From Prosopocoilus inquinatus (lineage: Eukaryota > Arthropoda > Insecta > Coleoptera > Lucanidae): a stretch of DNA of 64,000 bases. Made by a program: the position numbers and the translations under genes. The notes below the pieces were generated by a model. That model did no database searches and was not told the origin of the DNA. It saw nothing but the letters and a program-made list of their open reading frames with translations. This document shows positions 1 to 10,977 of this stretch, one piece after another (the stretch's first letter is position 1; the number at the start of each line of letters is the position of its first letter). The DNA is taken from contig CM069875.1 in the NCBI GenBank assembly GCA_036172665.1, positions 13,658,001-13,722,000 on the forward strand, given 5' to 3'.

Positions 1-665
1 TTATACACAGTATGTTACATTAAAAAAAAACATAACTTTGGTCTGGCACAGCCACACGGAACACTCTGTATAATTGTAACTAATTTTAAATCATGCATCT
101 ATACCATAGGTAAGTAATAGCGAAAACAGATTTTAAAGATCTATATTAATACAGACGTTATCTACCGAATACGCACTATTGGCCCACCCTGTATATAATA
201 GCCAATAGTTTGTGCGTGTTCGATAACCAAATATTCGAAAATTGCTAGTATAAAAAAACTATGGCATCTGGAAGTCCTAAGAAATCCAAAAAACTCATTT
301 TTTTTAAATTTTTTATTTTCCATAAAGTAACACTATATCCGTCATCTCATTATCACAGTCACAAATCGGTACATTGTTATTACCGATTTGTGACTGTTGT
401 GACAGGCTTGTTACCTTAATTCACTGTCGCAACAACAATTTTAGCAAATTTTTTTTCTTTTTAAAGAGCTTTTATTAGATTTTTTTGCCAATGATTTCTA
501 CTCATCATCACCAACTACCAATTTTTTTTTGTACTAGCAATTTTCAAACACCAGGTATAGCTAAAAATAGCACTTATTGAAAAATTTAAAATACCGAAAT
601 TAAACAAAAGTTGTAATTTTGAATTGTTGGACTTATTAGACAAATAATTAAATTAAATAAGTATT
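1..665. other. AT-rich DNA, no gene seen
   Basis: No coding stretch or RNA gene is recognisable. It contains two CCTGTATA/CTCTGTATA-type motifs (near 50 and 190) of the kind that recurs in the mobile elements of this window, and homopolymer T runs. Possibly old repeat DNA. Confidence 0.4.
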
Positions 666-1487
666 GGGTCATTCCATGCGGACCAGGGATCCCCACTCGA
701 CCATCTCCATATCTCATGAAATTTTATAATTATATTCTGTGGAGTCTTAAACCGTACTGTACCAAATTTTAGTCGTCTATCTGCCGGGGTTAATTTTTTA
801 CAGCCTATTAAGGAAAATGTGCCCACCCACGTTTTGCGCGTTCACTGGAAAATGTTTCAACTTTCAATAATTATTGTGAAAGAAACAGCAAAGCTGTCAG
901 CTTCAATTTTTGTACCATTCATATACCTTTCAAGTTGAATCAAAATTTGACATTCACTAATTTTTTCATTTATTCTACTTGTCATTGAAACATGAAAAAG
1001 AATGTTAAAATGTACATGAAAAATAATGTTAAAAATATCGTAAACAAAAGTTTATTACTTTTTTGAAAAATGTTGTATACATGTAATGTAAAAAAATTGA
1101 TTAGCATTTACATACTTTTGATATTGAATTTCTCCAGCCCTAACAAGAAAAATAATAAAAGATTCGTTAAACTAATTGTAGTAATTGTACCTGTCAAAAT
1201 ATATTTTAAATGTGTTAAACACAAATCAAGGGTTCAAAGAGTTGAGTTTAAATTGACAGAAAAATAAAGCCCGTAGAGGAATTTTATTTAGATAACTTTA
1301 AAACTGTTTGTTTCTTGTTGATATCCTGAAAAGTAAGCATTTTCACATTCGTTAATTACATGTGGTGACGACGATATCCACTTATGATTAATTTGATAAA
1401 AAAATATAGAAATAAATCGCAAAGCCTTGATATTATAGTTGGAGAGCTCTAGTTGGAACACCTGTATAAGAGGAAAGCTAGAAATTA

Positions 1488-2894
1488 TAACTGTTCCAAT
1501 AAATTAACGCACCGTGCAATAAAATAAGAAATTTTCGATTTTTTAATCAAAATTTATAGTAACTGGTATTGCTATGAATTAGCTAAGTATACGAAGTTTA
1601 TTTTCCAATATTTATATAGATTTGATTATCCCTTAAGGGTGATTCCATAAAATTAAATCACATGCAAGCTCATTAGCCAAAAATCTATTTCAATTTTAAT
1701 GTTTAAATTTCGGTTTTATTTTTAAAGTGACTTTATTGTTTTTTGTTTTTGTGTTTCTTCGTCATTACGAACTTCGAAACTTGACCAAAGAAGAATGCAC
1801 TCAAGTAGAGGTATAGTTAGAATAAGACTGAAGCTCTTGTCGAGTAGGAGGAAGATTCAGTGTGTCCCAAATATCGGTGTGTGGTGCGAAGATATAGAGA
1901 GATTAGTAATTATTGTCGAAGGCCTAGGAAAAGCAGATATAGTGAAACAACCAGTGTTCAGACCATTTTTTTGACACTTTTTGCTTTAGAACAGAGGTTC
2001 GTTACAAACAAAAATTTCCAATTTGAATTAAAGGAAGTGCATAAGGAAGTGAATTTGTTAGATTTCATGTGATTTGGTTACAGGACGATTGGAGTCGAGT
2101 TCTCTTTAGATACGAATCTAGATTTTGTTTTTGCGAGTGTGATAGACGTGTTCGGGTATACCAACGACCAAATGAGCGGTGTGCTAACATTTCAGTACTA
2201 CTTTATTTGGCGGTAGCTTTTTTATGGCGTGAGTAGGAATTTCTTTGACAGCGCGCACGGATGTAGTGATGTTAAATAATGGAAAACTTGTTTCGGTACA
2301 CAACGGACGTCCTTCAAGATCATGTCGTGCCATTTGTGCCCTACATCGGACGCATTTTTTTAATTAAAGCATGGTAATGCTCGATGCCAACGTGTTCGGA
2401 GAGTTCAAAATTGCTTGGAGGAGATTGAAATCGATGCCATGGTTTATCCAGAAAGAAGTTCAGACCTCAGTCCCATTGAGCATATCTGAGTTACACTTGG
2501 TAGGCGTCTTAAAGCACTCAGAGATTATCCCAACCAAGTTAATAACTTGGAAGAGGTGGGGCGTTGGCTTATGGAAATATGGAAGGAATTGGAACAAAAT
2601 GACATAACTTCGCTTATTTTATGTGTGGATCGTCGATAACAATTGTTATTCCAAATACAGGTGGAAATACCCGACAATGGTGTCATTTATTTGAAAATGT
2701 TGTTTCTCAAATTTTTCGATTTGATTTTATTGGTTTTTATTGTTTATTTTTTTCTTGTAAATGATGATTTAATAACACATTAAACAGTTGTTACTAAATT
2801 ATTTCAAATCAACGACAACCGTTCCAAATTTTAAAAAAAGAAAACGAAAACTCTTATTTTACTGAGTGGTGCGTTAATTTCTTGGAGCAGTGTA
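1488..2894 (+). mobile_element. Tc1/mariner-like element, dead
   Basis: A TA dinucleotide lies at each edge (1488-1489 and 2893-2894). The inverted ends are near-identical: the left one reads ACTGTTCCAATAAATTAACG and the right one, reversed, CACTGCTCCAAGAAATTAACG less its last base, both followed by CACC. The length of 1.4 kb is right for Tc1 elements. It sits inside the long-TIR element, so it inserted later. Confidence 0.75.
1860..2620 (+). pseudogene. Tc1-like transposase remnant
   Basis: The conceptual translation in changing frames shows Tc1-family landmarks. A W-S-R-V-L-F segment near 2090 is followed by E-S-R-F, where the first catalytic Asp of the D-E-S motif is replaced by Tyr (codon 2111-2113). 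A V-Y-x-R-P-N-E-R-C stretch follows, and near 2460-2490 there is S-D-L-S-P-I-E-H-I carrying the third catalytic acid (Glu). Stops and frameshifts are numerous and the second Asp region is unrecognisable. The family normally encodes a ~340-residue cut-and-paste transposase; this copy cannot work. Confidence 0.65.
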
Positions 2895-4514
2895 TTTCGA
2901 GAAAGAATAAGCATAAGAGTCCGATTTAACACTCTGTTCAATTTACTTTACTGACGATTATCCAAACGTTAAGCAGCACAATGAAACTCTGTGTAAATGA
3001 AAGGTAACATGTTAGTCTTTCTGATGTTAAAATTTAAATAAAATCTAAGAAGGTATACCTGAGATATCGGGCCTCAAACATGCCTAAAATCCGTGAAAAA
3101 CATTTTTTGGCGTACTTTGATGAATCATATTTCTTCTTCTTCTGAAGTTTTGCAAATAGTGAAGTGTTCTTTTAGATCACCAAGATTGGGTTCGGTTGAT
3201 TCCGATAATAAGAAATTAGAAGCATTTAAAGTTTCATTTTTTATAACGCAACGAATTTTTTTGTCAAATTTTGATTTAACTTGATAGGTATATGAATGGT
3301 ACAAAAATTCAAGCTGACAGCTTTGCTGTTTCCTTCACAATAATTATTCAGAGTTGGAACATTTTCATGTGAACGCGCAAAACGTGGGTGTACACATTTT
3401 CCTTAATAGCAGTGAATAGGTTGTAAAAAATTAACCGCGTCAGAACGACAACCAAAATTTGGTACAGTATAGTTTAAGACTCCAAAGAATATAATTATAA
3501 AATTTCGTGAAATTTGGAGATGGTCGAGTGGGGACGATTTCTAAAATTGGTCCACTTGACATGAATGACCCTATTTATAAAATATGTCCAGGTGTTCAAA
3601 ATGTGAAGCAGTCAATGGGCGTTTCGCATTTAACGCTTACGAGTAGTTAGCTTATTCATTATATTCATAAAAAATATTTAATAAAATAAAAGTTGTTCTG
3701 GGGTTTGAATTGTTACATGCACGAGCAAATTTGAAATCATTTTTCAGGTGCAACTTCTTTTTTATATAAGATTTTGTGTTATTGTTTATGATTTCTTCAT
3801 AATACACTTCTCATAACTAAGGTTTCTATCCCGGAAATCCCGGGAACGATTTCTCGGGAAATTGCCGTTTTTTTCATTCTCTATTCCGGGAAATAACAGT
3901 CGGGAGTTCCCGACTTGGCGGGAATGAAAGTTTGACTTGTATTATAACTTTTTTGGGCCTGGCGTGTTATGATGAAATGTAGTGTTGTGAGTCGATAAAA
4001 GTACCACGTTACCTTACGGTAAATTCCCAATGTTACCGGTAAGGTAACATTCATTTATTTCCGTTTGTTACCTCTGTCGTCCAGATAACGTAATTTCACA
4101 CACACTTGCAAAATTCAAGTAAACCAATGAAAAAAGTTGTCAAGGAATACTTTTGATTATGTAGGAAAAACGTTAATACTAAGAAAAGGAAATAAATATT
4201 TCATAACCTAAAATGACTTTTGTTTTCACTTGAATTTATTTAGTGAAATTACATAATAATAGTGAATTTGCGGCAATCCTTTTCCGTTACGTTATACGGC
4301 CATTTTTGCTTGTAATATAATGTAATGCAATATTATGAAAAGTTCATTTGCGGTTATCGTCAAAAATAAATTACGCTATAAACATCTTTTGGTTAGGAAA
4401 TGACAGCTGGTGCAGGAATTGTCGCATGACAGATGGACAGATAGCTCGACTAATTTGAAGTTGTGACTTGGTCAGTATTGAAAAACTGAATAATTTTACT
4501 TTACAATAATACTG

Positions 4515-4626
4515 CTAAAAAAATTTGCGCAAATCGTGTTTGATTGCAGTGAAAACCTCGAGCAGCCCCTGTACAGCTGTTTCAGCCCTGCTTGGGGCTT
4601 CGTCAGCAGAGACATAGCTCGACATT
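4515..4626 (-). repeat. hammerhead retroposon, 5'-truncated copy
   Basis: Reverse-strand copy of the repeat also found at 47217, 59136 and 61001. Only the last ~110 bp (ribozyme plus 3' tail) are present. Similarity stops abruptly at about 4626, the pattern of 5' truncation seen when elements insert by target-primed reverse transcription. Its flanks are AT-rich and no convincing target duplication is seen. Confidence 0.7.
4558..4622 (-). ncRNA. type I hammerhead ribozyme motif
   Basis: On the minus strand: outer stem I TCGAGC (4622-4617) pairs with GCTCGA (4563-4558), and inner stem I CTCTG (4611-4607) with CAGGG (4571-4567, one G-U). The core CTGACGA is at 4606-4600. Stem II is AGCCC (4599-4595) / GGGCT (4588-4584) with a 6-nt loop, then GAAA (4583-4580). 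Stem III is a minimal C-G closing AGCT. The cleavage triplet is GTA with A17 at 4572. Every conserved core base is present (CUGANGA, GAAA, A15.1-U16.1, H17). Activity is inferred, not shown. Confidence 0.8.
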
Positions 4627-5138
4627 ATATTTCAATATACTCCCACATTTTTATTTATTGCTCCAGGCATTTGATTTTTATACACACAGAGATACATTGG
4701 TGTACAATAAAATGTCAAAGTTCAAATTTAGAAAATTTACTTAAGCCCTGAAAAATAATAAAAAATTGTTTTGGACTTAGCCACTTTTTGCACTGAATTT
4801 CGGTGATGTCGATCATTTACAATAGATAGACACATTTCAACGAATAATAGTAATTTTATTTTGTTTACAAAAGTAACGTAAGACTTTTTAAATCTCAAAT
4901 CTCAGTTGCTTGTGCAAAAAAGAACTCATGTTTTAACTCAGAACAGGTATACCCGTACGTTGAAATTTCATCCACTTTTTGTGCAAAACTAAAGTAATAT
5001 TCCGCGATGTAAGCTTTGTATTTGTTTAGAAACCATTTTGTAAAAAATTATTATATTAAACTAGTGGTATAATATTTCAGTTAAGATATGATATATGCTG
5101 TCAAGTTAACAACAATATCTGTATTTAGCTAAGACATG

Positions 5139-6606
5139 TGCTACCTACCTGCGAAGGTATCAACAAGTGATCGCAGTGACAGACGTTTCGGCGTCGTCGG
5201 CCAGCCCCAGTGGGATAGGGTGGGTTTATACTAAATCTTTACTAACAAACAACAGCAAAATCAAAGAAAAAGTCGCCACTTAATTTCTTTTTGGCTATGG
5301 AGAACCGCGGGGAAAAATTAAGAAAAACGCGACTCATCCAAGATATTTGCGATAATTTGTTTTATTTAACAACAATCCAAACAGACAAAAATAATTATAC
5401 ACTAATGACAAGTTTAAAATAAGAGCGCAAACGCGTCTTGTGCGAAACAAACAAAAATAAAATTCAAGTTCAACTAATCTTACAGCAAAAGCTATGAAAA
5501 ACGTAGAGTTAACGTTATATACAACAAACGTTTTTATACTAAAAGCGATAAAATATGTAACTAGAGCGTCACGCAGAAATGTATCAGTAAGGCGAATTAT
5601 GTTAAATTGAAGTGTACCGCATGTGCACATGCCCTTTCGGAATCAATAAATGAAAGTAAAAGTTAAGAAAACTTTGTCCGACCTGAATGCGTCGTGGCAG
5701 TGTCACACGGAGGTGTCAAGCGTCGTGCTGTCCGGCAGAGAGGGGAAGAGGGCTGGGGCACGTCGTTGGTCGGCGTGTATCCGAGTCCGGGGAACTCTGA
5801 TTCTAGCCGACGAGAGTAGGCGCCGAGCCCGATGTCCCTGGGACTGCAGCGGCGAAGCTAGAAGCTCCAAGGGAGGTACGCTAATGCCCAAGTAACCGAG
5901 AAGTTACGGCAAACGGGCAGACAATGGATACAGCGTATTCGTAAAGAATAAAGGGATAGAGGTTAAGTTAACGGGGTGACGGTAAAGGTACAGCTAAAGC
6001 CTGTTCACAGAGCAACTTGGGGGGAACAGGCGTAGACAATACGAACGTATTAATTATCTCTCGACTCAACGTAGTAATCCAGCAATACAGCTGTAGATGA
6101 ATTCCCCAACACAAACTTTGGGCGAAAACACACACAAAAATACACCAACCCGAGACGTGTTGTTACGTCGAGAGATGCAGTGTAAATTGAGGTCTGAAAT
6201 CGCTCCGCGCGGGCGGGTGGAAAAGAGACGGGGTAAGAGAAAAGAGGAGGTGAAATGCAACCACCAACCGCTACAGAATCTTACGTCAATGAGGACCAAT
6301 AGGCTTAAATACCGGGGGATCAATTTCTATACAACCTTCGTGGGAACGGAGACGCTGATTTCGAAATATGGTGCAATAATGCGTAAATCTAAAATGCTAA
6401 ATAAAGAATTTATTCGACCGAAAATTAACTTTCAAATCCCAATTTTCCCTTATCCTAATTTTTACAGGAAAACTTATAGCTCTGGGGAATTACTTTGAAA
6501 GCAAATCGGCGAAACGCAAAGAGTTCGCTGAGGCGGTCTGCGAAAGTATTTCACGAGAAACAATATACAGGGTGATTCGGGGTCGGGCAGAAATTGAACG
6601 GTAACA
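5139..6606 (-). mobile_element. solo LTR, relative of the gypsy element at 17059-26721
   Basis: Begins TGCTACC and ends GGTAACA, the same termini as the 1.5-kb LTRs at 17059 and 25223, and shares the internal GAAAAATTAAGAAAAACGCG-type block near 5310 and the CAATATACAGGGTG block near 6560. It is flanked by a perfect 4-bp duplication, CATG (5135-5138 and 6607-6610). No internal element sequence remains, so it arose by recombination between two LTRs. It is clearly diverged from the full-length copy, so it belongs to an older or sister subfamily. ORFs inside are not credible genes. Confidence 0.85.
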
Positions 6607-7540
6607 CATGAAATTTATTCCTAGCCACTTGAGAACTAGATCTTACATTATAAACAATTAAAAAATAGAGCATACGTTATAACAATTTAATTTATAACAA
6701 AATGAAGGTACGGTAGCGGACATTAAATCCGGACAAGAATTTAATATAAATATAAGTAATAGCAGGCGTATTTTGACAAATTTGATAAATCAGGATAACA
6801 GAATTTTATATTGAAACAACTTTTCATGCGATATTTGCAACAATAAGTAGTTATTTCCGGGAATTAGGAGCATTTCTTCCTACGTAGCAACGACACTGAA
6901 TTGGGATTCGACTGAAATTGTTGCTGTTGCTGTGTGGTAAATTTATCGACTTCTTGGAGTTTATCTGAGTTTACCAGACGATAGTACATGTGAATTAATG
7001 TACTTGACATTGGTTATCTTAAAAATGCAAAATATGGACTTAGCCAGTTTTTGAACTGACCCGTTCAATTGGTAATTCCGGCGCGAGATGTCGCCACTTG
7101 AGCTACAATTGGTAATATTATGAAAACATTACCGGTAAGGTAATATAAAAAACTAATTACCGGTAATTTAACAACACTAATGAAATGTACGTAATATACG
7201 TATACGATGTCGTGGGGAAGAGCGGAATTCTTGTTGTATAGTTCGATGTAATTCAGCCAGTCGCAGTTCCACAATTTCGCACTTCACAAAGGAGTCGACA
7301 AAAAAATTTACGACCTCTCTATAAACACGCGGCGGATGCACTCGCTTCAATTAATCTCAGTTTTTTAATCGCAAATAACGTATTGTTTTCTTTAAAATAA
7401 TTCCGAAGTAACCGTAAATACATGGTTCTAGCGGGTCCTAGAAATGATAGAACAAAAGATAAATGAATACTGTTGGTTTAATTTCCTAAATTTTGTTGTG
7501 ATTGACTAATAATGTTAAAGGATCTCTAGTTTCCATCTCA

Positions 7541-7681
7541 ATCACCCTTATGTCGTATCATTTTATGTTATACATAACGTGACGTTATCGGTGATTTTAC
7601 GTTATATAATAGGAATTTGAATATGAAATCATCTATAACGTCACGTTATGTATAAAAGAAATGATACAACATAGGGGTGAT
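7541..7681. repeat. hairpin MITE, ~141 bp
   Basis: Arms 7541-7590 and 7633-7681 are inverted repeats: ATCACCCTTATGTCGTATCA on the left matches ATCACCCCTATGTTGTATCA on the reverse of the right. The arms share ACATAACGTGACGTTAT. The loop is ~40 bp. No clear target duplication is visible and there is no coding capacity. Confidence 0.65.
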
Positions 7682-8101
7682 TTTGTGAATGGTGGTTTTG
7701 ATAAATTTAAGGTTTATTTATAATAAATTTGCAGTTTGTGAAATAATCTTTATTAATTAAAAAAATGCAGATGTAAATTAAAGAAGAAATTAAGTAACTT
7801 TCTTCTGATTGGATTTTTTTGAATGAAGATAAAAGCTTTATTTTGATATCCTACGGGTCTTTTTGCAATCTCATCCGTATGTTATGAGACACCTAGTTAA
7901 AATATCGCAAAAAGTAAAACTCATATCATGATTTTTACAATCCCGATTCTCGGGACTTAAAAAAAAACCGGAAAATCAGAAACCTACTCGTAACTCCAAT
8001 TTAGACTAAGCAGGCTGAAAATTGCAAGAATTACATCTACTTTTTGGTTTGGACTTATTTAATATCCATACTTATAAAATCAATATTTGTCGTGGTAATC
8101 A

Positions 8102-8239
8102 TGAAATATTTACTGTTTGTGTTAATGTTGATTGTACCTACGGATTTAAACGGAAGTTAGTGTTTTCAAATGAAATATTTACTGTTTGTGTTAATGTTGA
8201 TTGTACCTACGGATTTAAACGGAAGTTAGTGTTTTCAAA
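8102..8239. repeat. two tandem copies of a 69-bp unit at the LTR edge
   Basis: 8102-8170 is repeated directly at 8171-8239 with no visible mismatch. The last 12 bp of each unit are the outer edge of the adjacent LTR (AGTGTTTTCAAA). The duplication therefore spans the insertion junction and must have arisen after the gypsy element inserted. Confidence 0.8.
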
Positions 8240-8440
8240 TCGATTTTGAGATTTAAAAAAAACACTGAAGTTATAAAACAACTTTACTGTATCAAAACTG
8301 GATTATAACTATCCATGTACGTAACTTTACAACTGCATTACATAAAAAATAGAGTGTCAGCAGACCTTCATCTCCGGCGTTGCATAGGAAAACTGCATAA
8401 TCTGCTCATCTTATGCAATGCTTGTTATCATGTCATAACT
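8228..8440 (-). repeat. 3' LTR of errantivirus-like element
   Basis: 213-bp repeat matching 14849-15056 with small indels and several substitutions. In element sense it follows the purine-rich AGAGCCGGAGG (plus strand 8441-8451), the likely polypurine tract. Confidence 0.8.
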
Positions 8441-8860
8441 CCTCCGGCTCTAGATGGAAACATTCTTGAGATTCCATTTTTCTTTTTTCATTAACTTGCT
8501 TTGGATTACTTCTTTCTTCTTTTGTTGAGGTTTTCCAAATTTTCCAAAAATATTTAAGTATTTTCCATAAAAACAACAAACAAATGATGACAATTATAAT
8601 TACTGTCCAAATACTTATTGGTCTTTCATGAATTTTTACGTTACTGATTTTATTTACTTATTCATTTAAATCTTGAAGGTGAGTATGAATAGCTGTTAGG
8701 TTGTTGAAGTTGACTTATTCTATCTTCTTAGTTTCGAAGTTGGTTTCTTCTTTTATTTTAATATTGTAATCATTTTCTAACTTTGATTTCTTTTTAGACT
8801 TTAACAATTTGAACACAAGTTTCATATTTATTGGAATATAACTGAATTCTGCAAGGCAAA

Positions 8861-9345
8861 TTAGTCTGATTTCCTTGTGGTCACGGATGTATTCTTTAGA
8901 TTTATTCCCTGACTTTTATTTTCTGATTGTACAAATTTTAATTCATTGATCGCTAAATATTTAGAAGTAGGTATTATTGACTTGAAATAGGAATTATTGA
9001 CAGGGATTAACAAGGAATGTAACTGATAATAATTATAGGATTCGGGTTCAACTAAAGGAACGAGGATCACAAAAGTAATGAATTTATTTTTAATATAAGC
9101 GTTTATCTTTAATAAGTTACTTAGTTGGTGAACATTCAATGCCAAAGATTTTACTGGTAATTTATTAGAAATAATCTGTTCATCGATGATTAAGGTTTCA
9201 TTCAATAATTCATCAGGATTCATTATAGATGAATGGAATATTTGCATATTTGCGAATGTAGTTGCTGTTATTAAAGTTTCTAATAAATTATTGATTGTGT
9301 TCGTTAGAAATATCAATTTTGTATCATTAAATATTTTATAGCATA
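8861..9345 (-). pseudogene. env remnant of errantivirus-like element
   Basis: An open stretch of 151 codons (8861-9316) sits downstream of integrase and upstream of the 3' LTR, exactly where errantiviruses keep env. It resembles the ectodomain part of insect errantivirus/baculovirus F-type Env: a leucine-rich N-L-L-E-T-L-I-T-A-T-T-F-A run followed by L-H/F-H-S-S-I-M. Only part of a ~500-residue protein remains. No signal peptide or intact fusion region can be seen, and 8441-8860 reads as broken frames. Non-functional. Confidence 0.55.
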
Positions 9346-9349
9346 GTAT

Positions 9350-10752
9350 TTAATTCGATGTCCCCGGCTCATCGCTCGGCGTTTCCACTAAGGAATCTGG
9401 AAAAGTACCATATTTCAGATTTCTGACATGTTTTTTCCTTTCTTTATTTTTCTTATCGATTATTATTGCAGTACCATTAGCAAATAATTTCTTAATTTCA
9501 TACGGACCTGAATATTTTGGTGCTTCTTGTCCAGCCTCTAGTGGTTTTGCTCCCAATTTTTCGTTGCGTTTGGTAATTACCTTTTCTTTTTGGCTTTGGA
9601 TTTTATCTCCCAATCTTTGATAGAGAATTTTTAATCGATTAACATGTTTCGTTAAATAATTATTATAAAATTGTTTATCGTAACAAACATCAAAAGGATC
9701 ACGTGTTTTAGTGTACCCTAAAATTAATTCAAGTGGAGTTAACCCTGGAGTGTGTGTTGTATGCTATAACCGCCAATTTCATTAATTTTTCAGTATCGTC
9801 GTCATTGTATTGTTCTTTATGTTTATGTTCTTTATCTAATAATTCCGTGACTAAATCATTGGTAAATTCAGTTCCTCCATCCATCACAATTTCTTCCGGA
9901 ACACCGTAAAATGAAAAATACGTTATTAGTGCGTCCACTAATTCAACTGCATTTTTACTTTTTATTGAAATTGCTCATGCATACTTGGTGAAACCATCAA
10001 TAGCTGTCAAATATATTTTACCCCCTATAACAAATGTATCTATATGTACTTTTTGGAAGGGTTTATCTATTTTTTCACTGATATATAATTCCGGGTGTGG
10101 CATTTGCCTATCGTATTTGCTTCTGTTGCAATTGTCACATCTATTTATGTAAATCGTTACCGTTTCTTTCATTTTCGGCCAGTAATAACGATGTTATAAC
10201 TGCGATAATGTTTCTTTTATTTTCACTTTTCTTAAGCAATGGTATAATTTCGGACCATTATCGTTAACATTTTCTAAATAAACTTGGCAAAATTCTTTAT
10301 ACGGTGAATCCTATTTAAAATAAAGATAATGTTTACCGGTTGTCATATATTCACGCATAAATTCAAAAATTTGTTTACTGTTATTTTCGCCAGGTATGTG
10401 AACTTCGTAATTTTTTTTTTTTATCTAAGCGAAACAACACTTTCACTTAATTTAAATAAGTATATTCAATAAAATATTGAAGATTTTTAATATCAATTGC
10501 TACATCCATTGTAGGTATTGTAGTTTTTGGTTCTTGCTTTTCGGTTGAATGAATTGTATCCTGTAATTCGTTGTTCTCATATTCTGTTTGCCTCTGTCCT
10601 GCGTCCAGAGTTTCTCGAGGAACTTCTTCTGTTTGTCCCGTTTCCATAATATTCCTTAAAAGTTCTTCGATGTCATCACTGATGTTATTTGCCATAGATT
10701 CCGTTTCTATGGCGTTGATTTTTATTCTTGACATTGACATTCTGCGTTGCAA
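9350..10752 (-). pseudogene. integrase region of pol, broken
   Basis: Successive minus-strand ORFs give the end of RNase H (L-S-R-I-K-I-N-A-I-E near 10730), a C-x2-C of the HHCC zinc domain and an H-I-D-T-F catalytic Asp region (9975-10172), a D-G-G-T-E-F second Asp region (9729-9938), and the basic C-terminal domain with Y-S-G-P-Y-E-I-K (9350-9613). Frameshifts and stops separate the pieces and the catalytic Glu segment is not intact. In life integrase would insert the cDNA copy; here it is dead. Confidence 0.75.
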
Positions 10753-10977
10753 TTATATTTTCCTCTTTTATATTTTATTTCGAAGTTATATTCGGCTAAT
10801 TTAATTTTTCACCTTGAAAGTTTTGAGTTAGGCTCTTTTAAAGAGTTTAACCAAACCAAAGCTCTGTGGTAGGTATATAAAGTAAATTTACGTCCATACA
10901 AGCATGGTCTAAAATACTCCGTTGACCAAATTACGGCAAATAATTACTTTTCAATTGTTGAACACTTCTTTTCAGTT

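Larger units (their letters stand above)
666..3571. mobile_element. DNA element with ~300-bp terminal inverted repeats
   Basis: The left arm (666-954) and right arm (3263-3571) are reverse complements over about 290-305 bp with scattered mismatches. Both ends begin GGGTCATTC. The 4-bp flanks match: TATT at 662-665 and TATT at 3572-3575, so a 4-bp target duplication is likely. The interior not explained by the inserted Tc1 element (955-1487 and 2895-3262) has no clear ORF, so this looks non-autonomous. The superfamily is not assigned. Long TIRs with a short duplication could fit several cut-and-paste groups. Confidence 0.7.
3980..7179. mobile_element. hAT-like element (inner), non-autonomous
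   Basis: Perfect 8-bp flanks ATGAAATG lie at 3972-3979 and 7180-7187. The ends are TAGTGTTGTG (left) and TAGTGTTGTT (right, reverse strand). Palindromic TTACCGGTAA blocks lie just inside both ends (about 4035 and 7130-7165). Without the solo LTR at 5139-6606 the element is about 1.7 kb and lacks a transposase ORF. 8-bp duplications and TAG-type ends are hAT hallmarks. Confidence 0.75.
3818..7986. mobile_element. hAT-like element (outer), non-autonomous, nested
   Basis: The ends are short inverted repeats, TAAGGTTTCT at 3818 and TAGGTTTCTG (reverse strand) ending at 7986, followed on both sides by a TCCCG-rich stretch. The 8-bp flanks CTCATAAC (3810-3817) and CTCGTAAC (7987-7994) match at 7 of 8 positions, the duplication length of hAT elements. 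With the inner hAT (3980-7179) and the MITE (7541-7681) removed, roughly 0.8 kb remains and no transposase is visible. The one mismatch in the duplication lowers confidence. Confidence 0.55.

Noticed and set aside
5650..5895. Overlapping open frames on both strands in a GC-rich block
   Set aside because: Lies inside the solo LTR; no domain, no match to the corresponding LTR segments as coding.
6097..6498. 133-codon ORF
   Set aside because: Inside the solo LTR and composition-driven; not conserved in the related LTRs.
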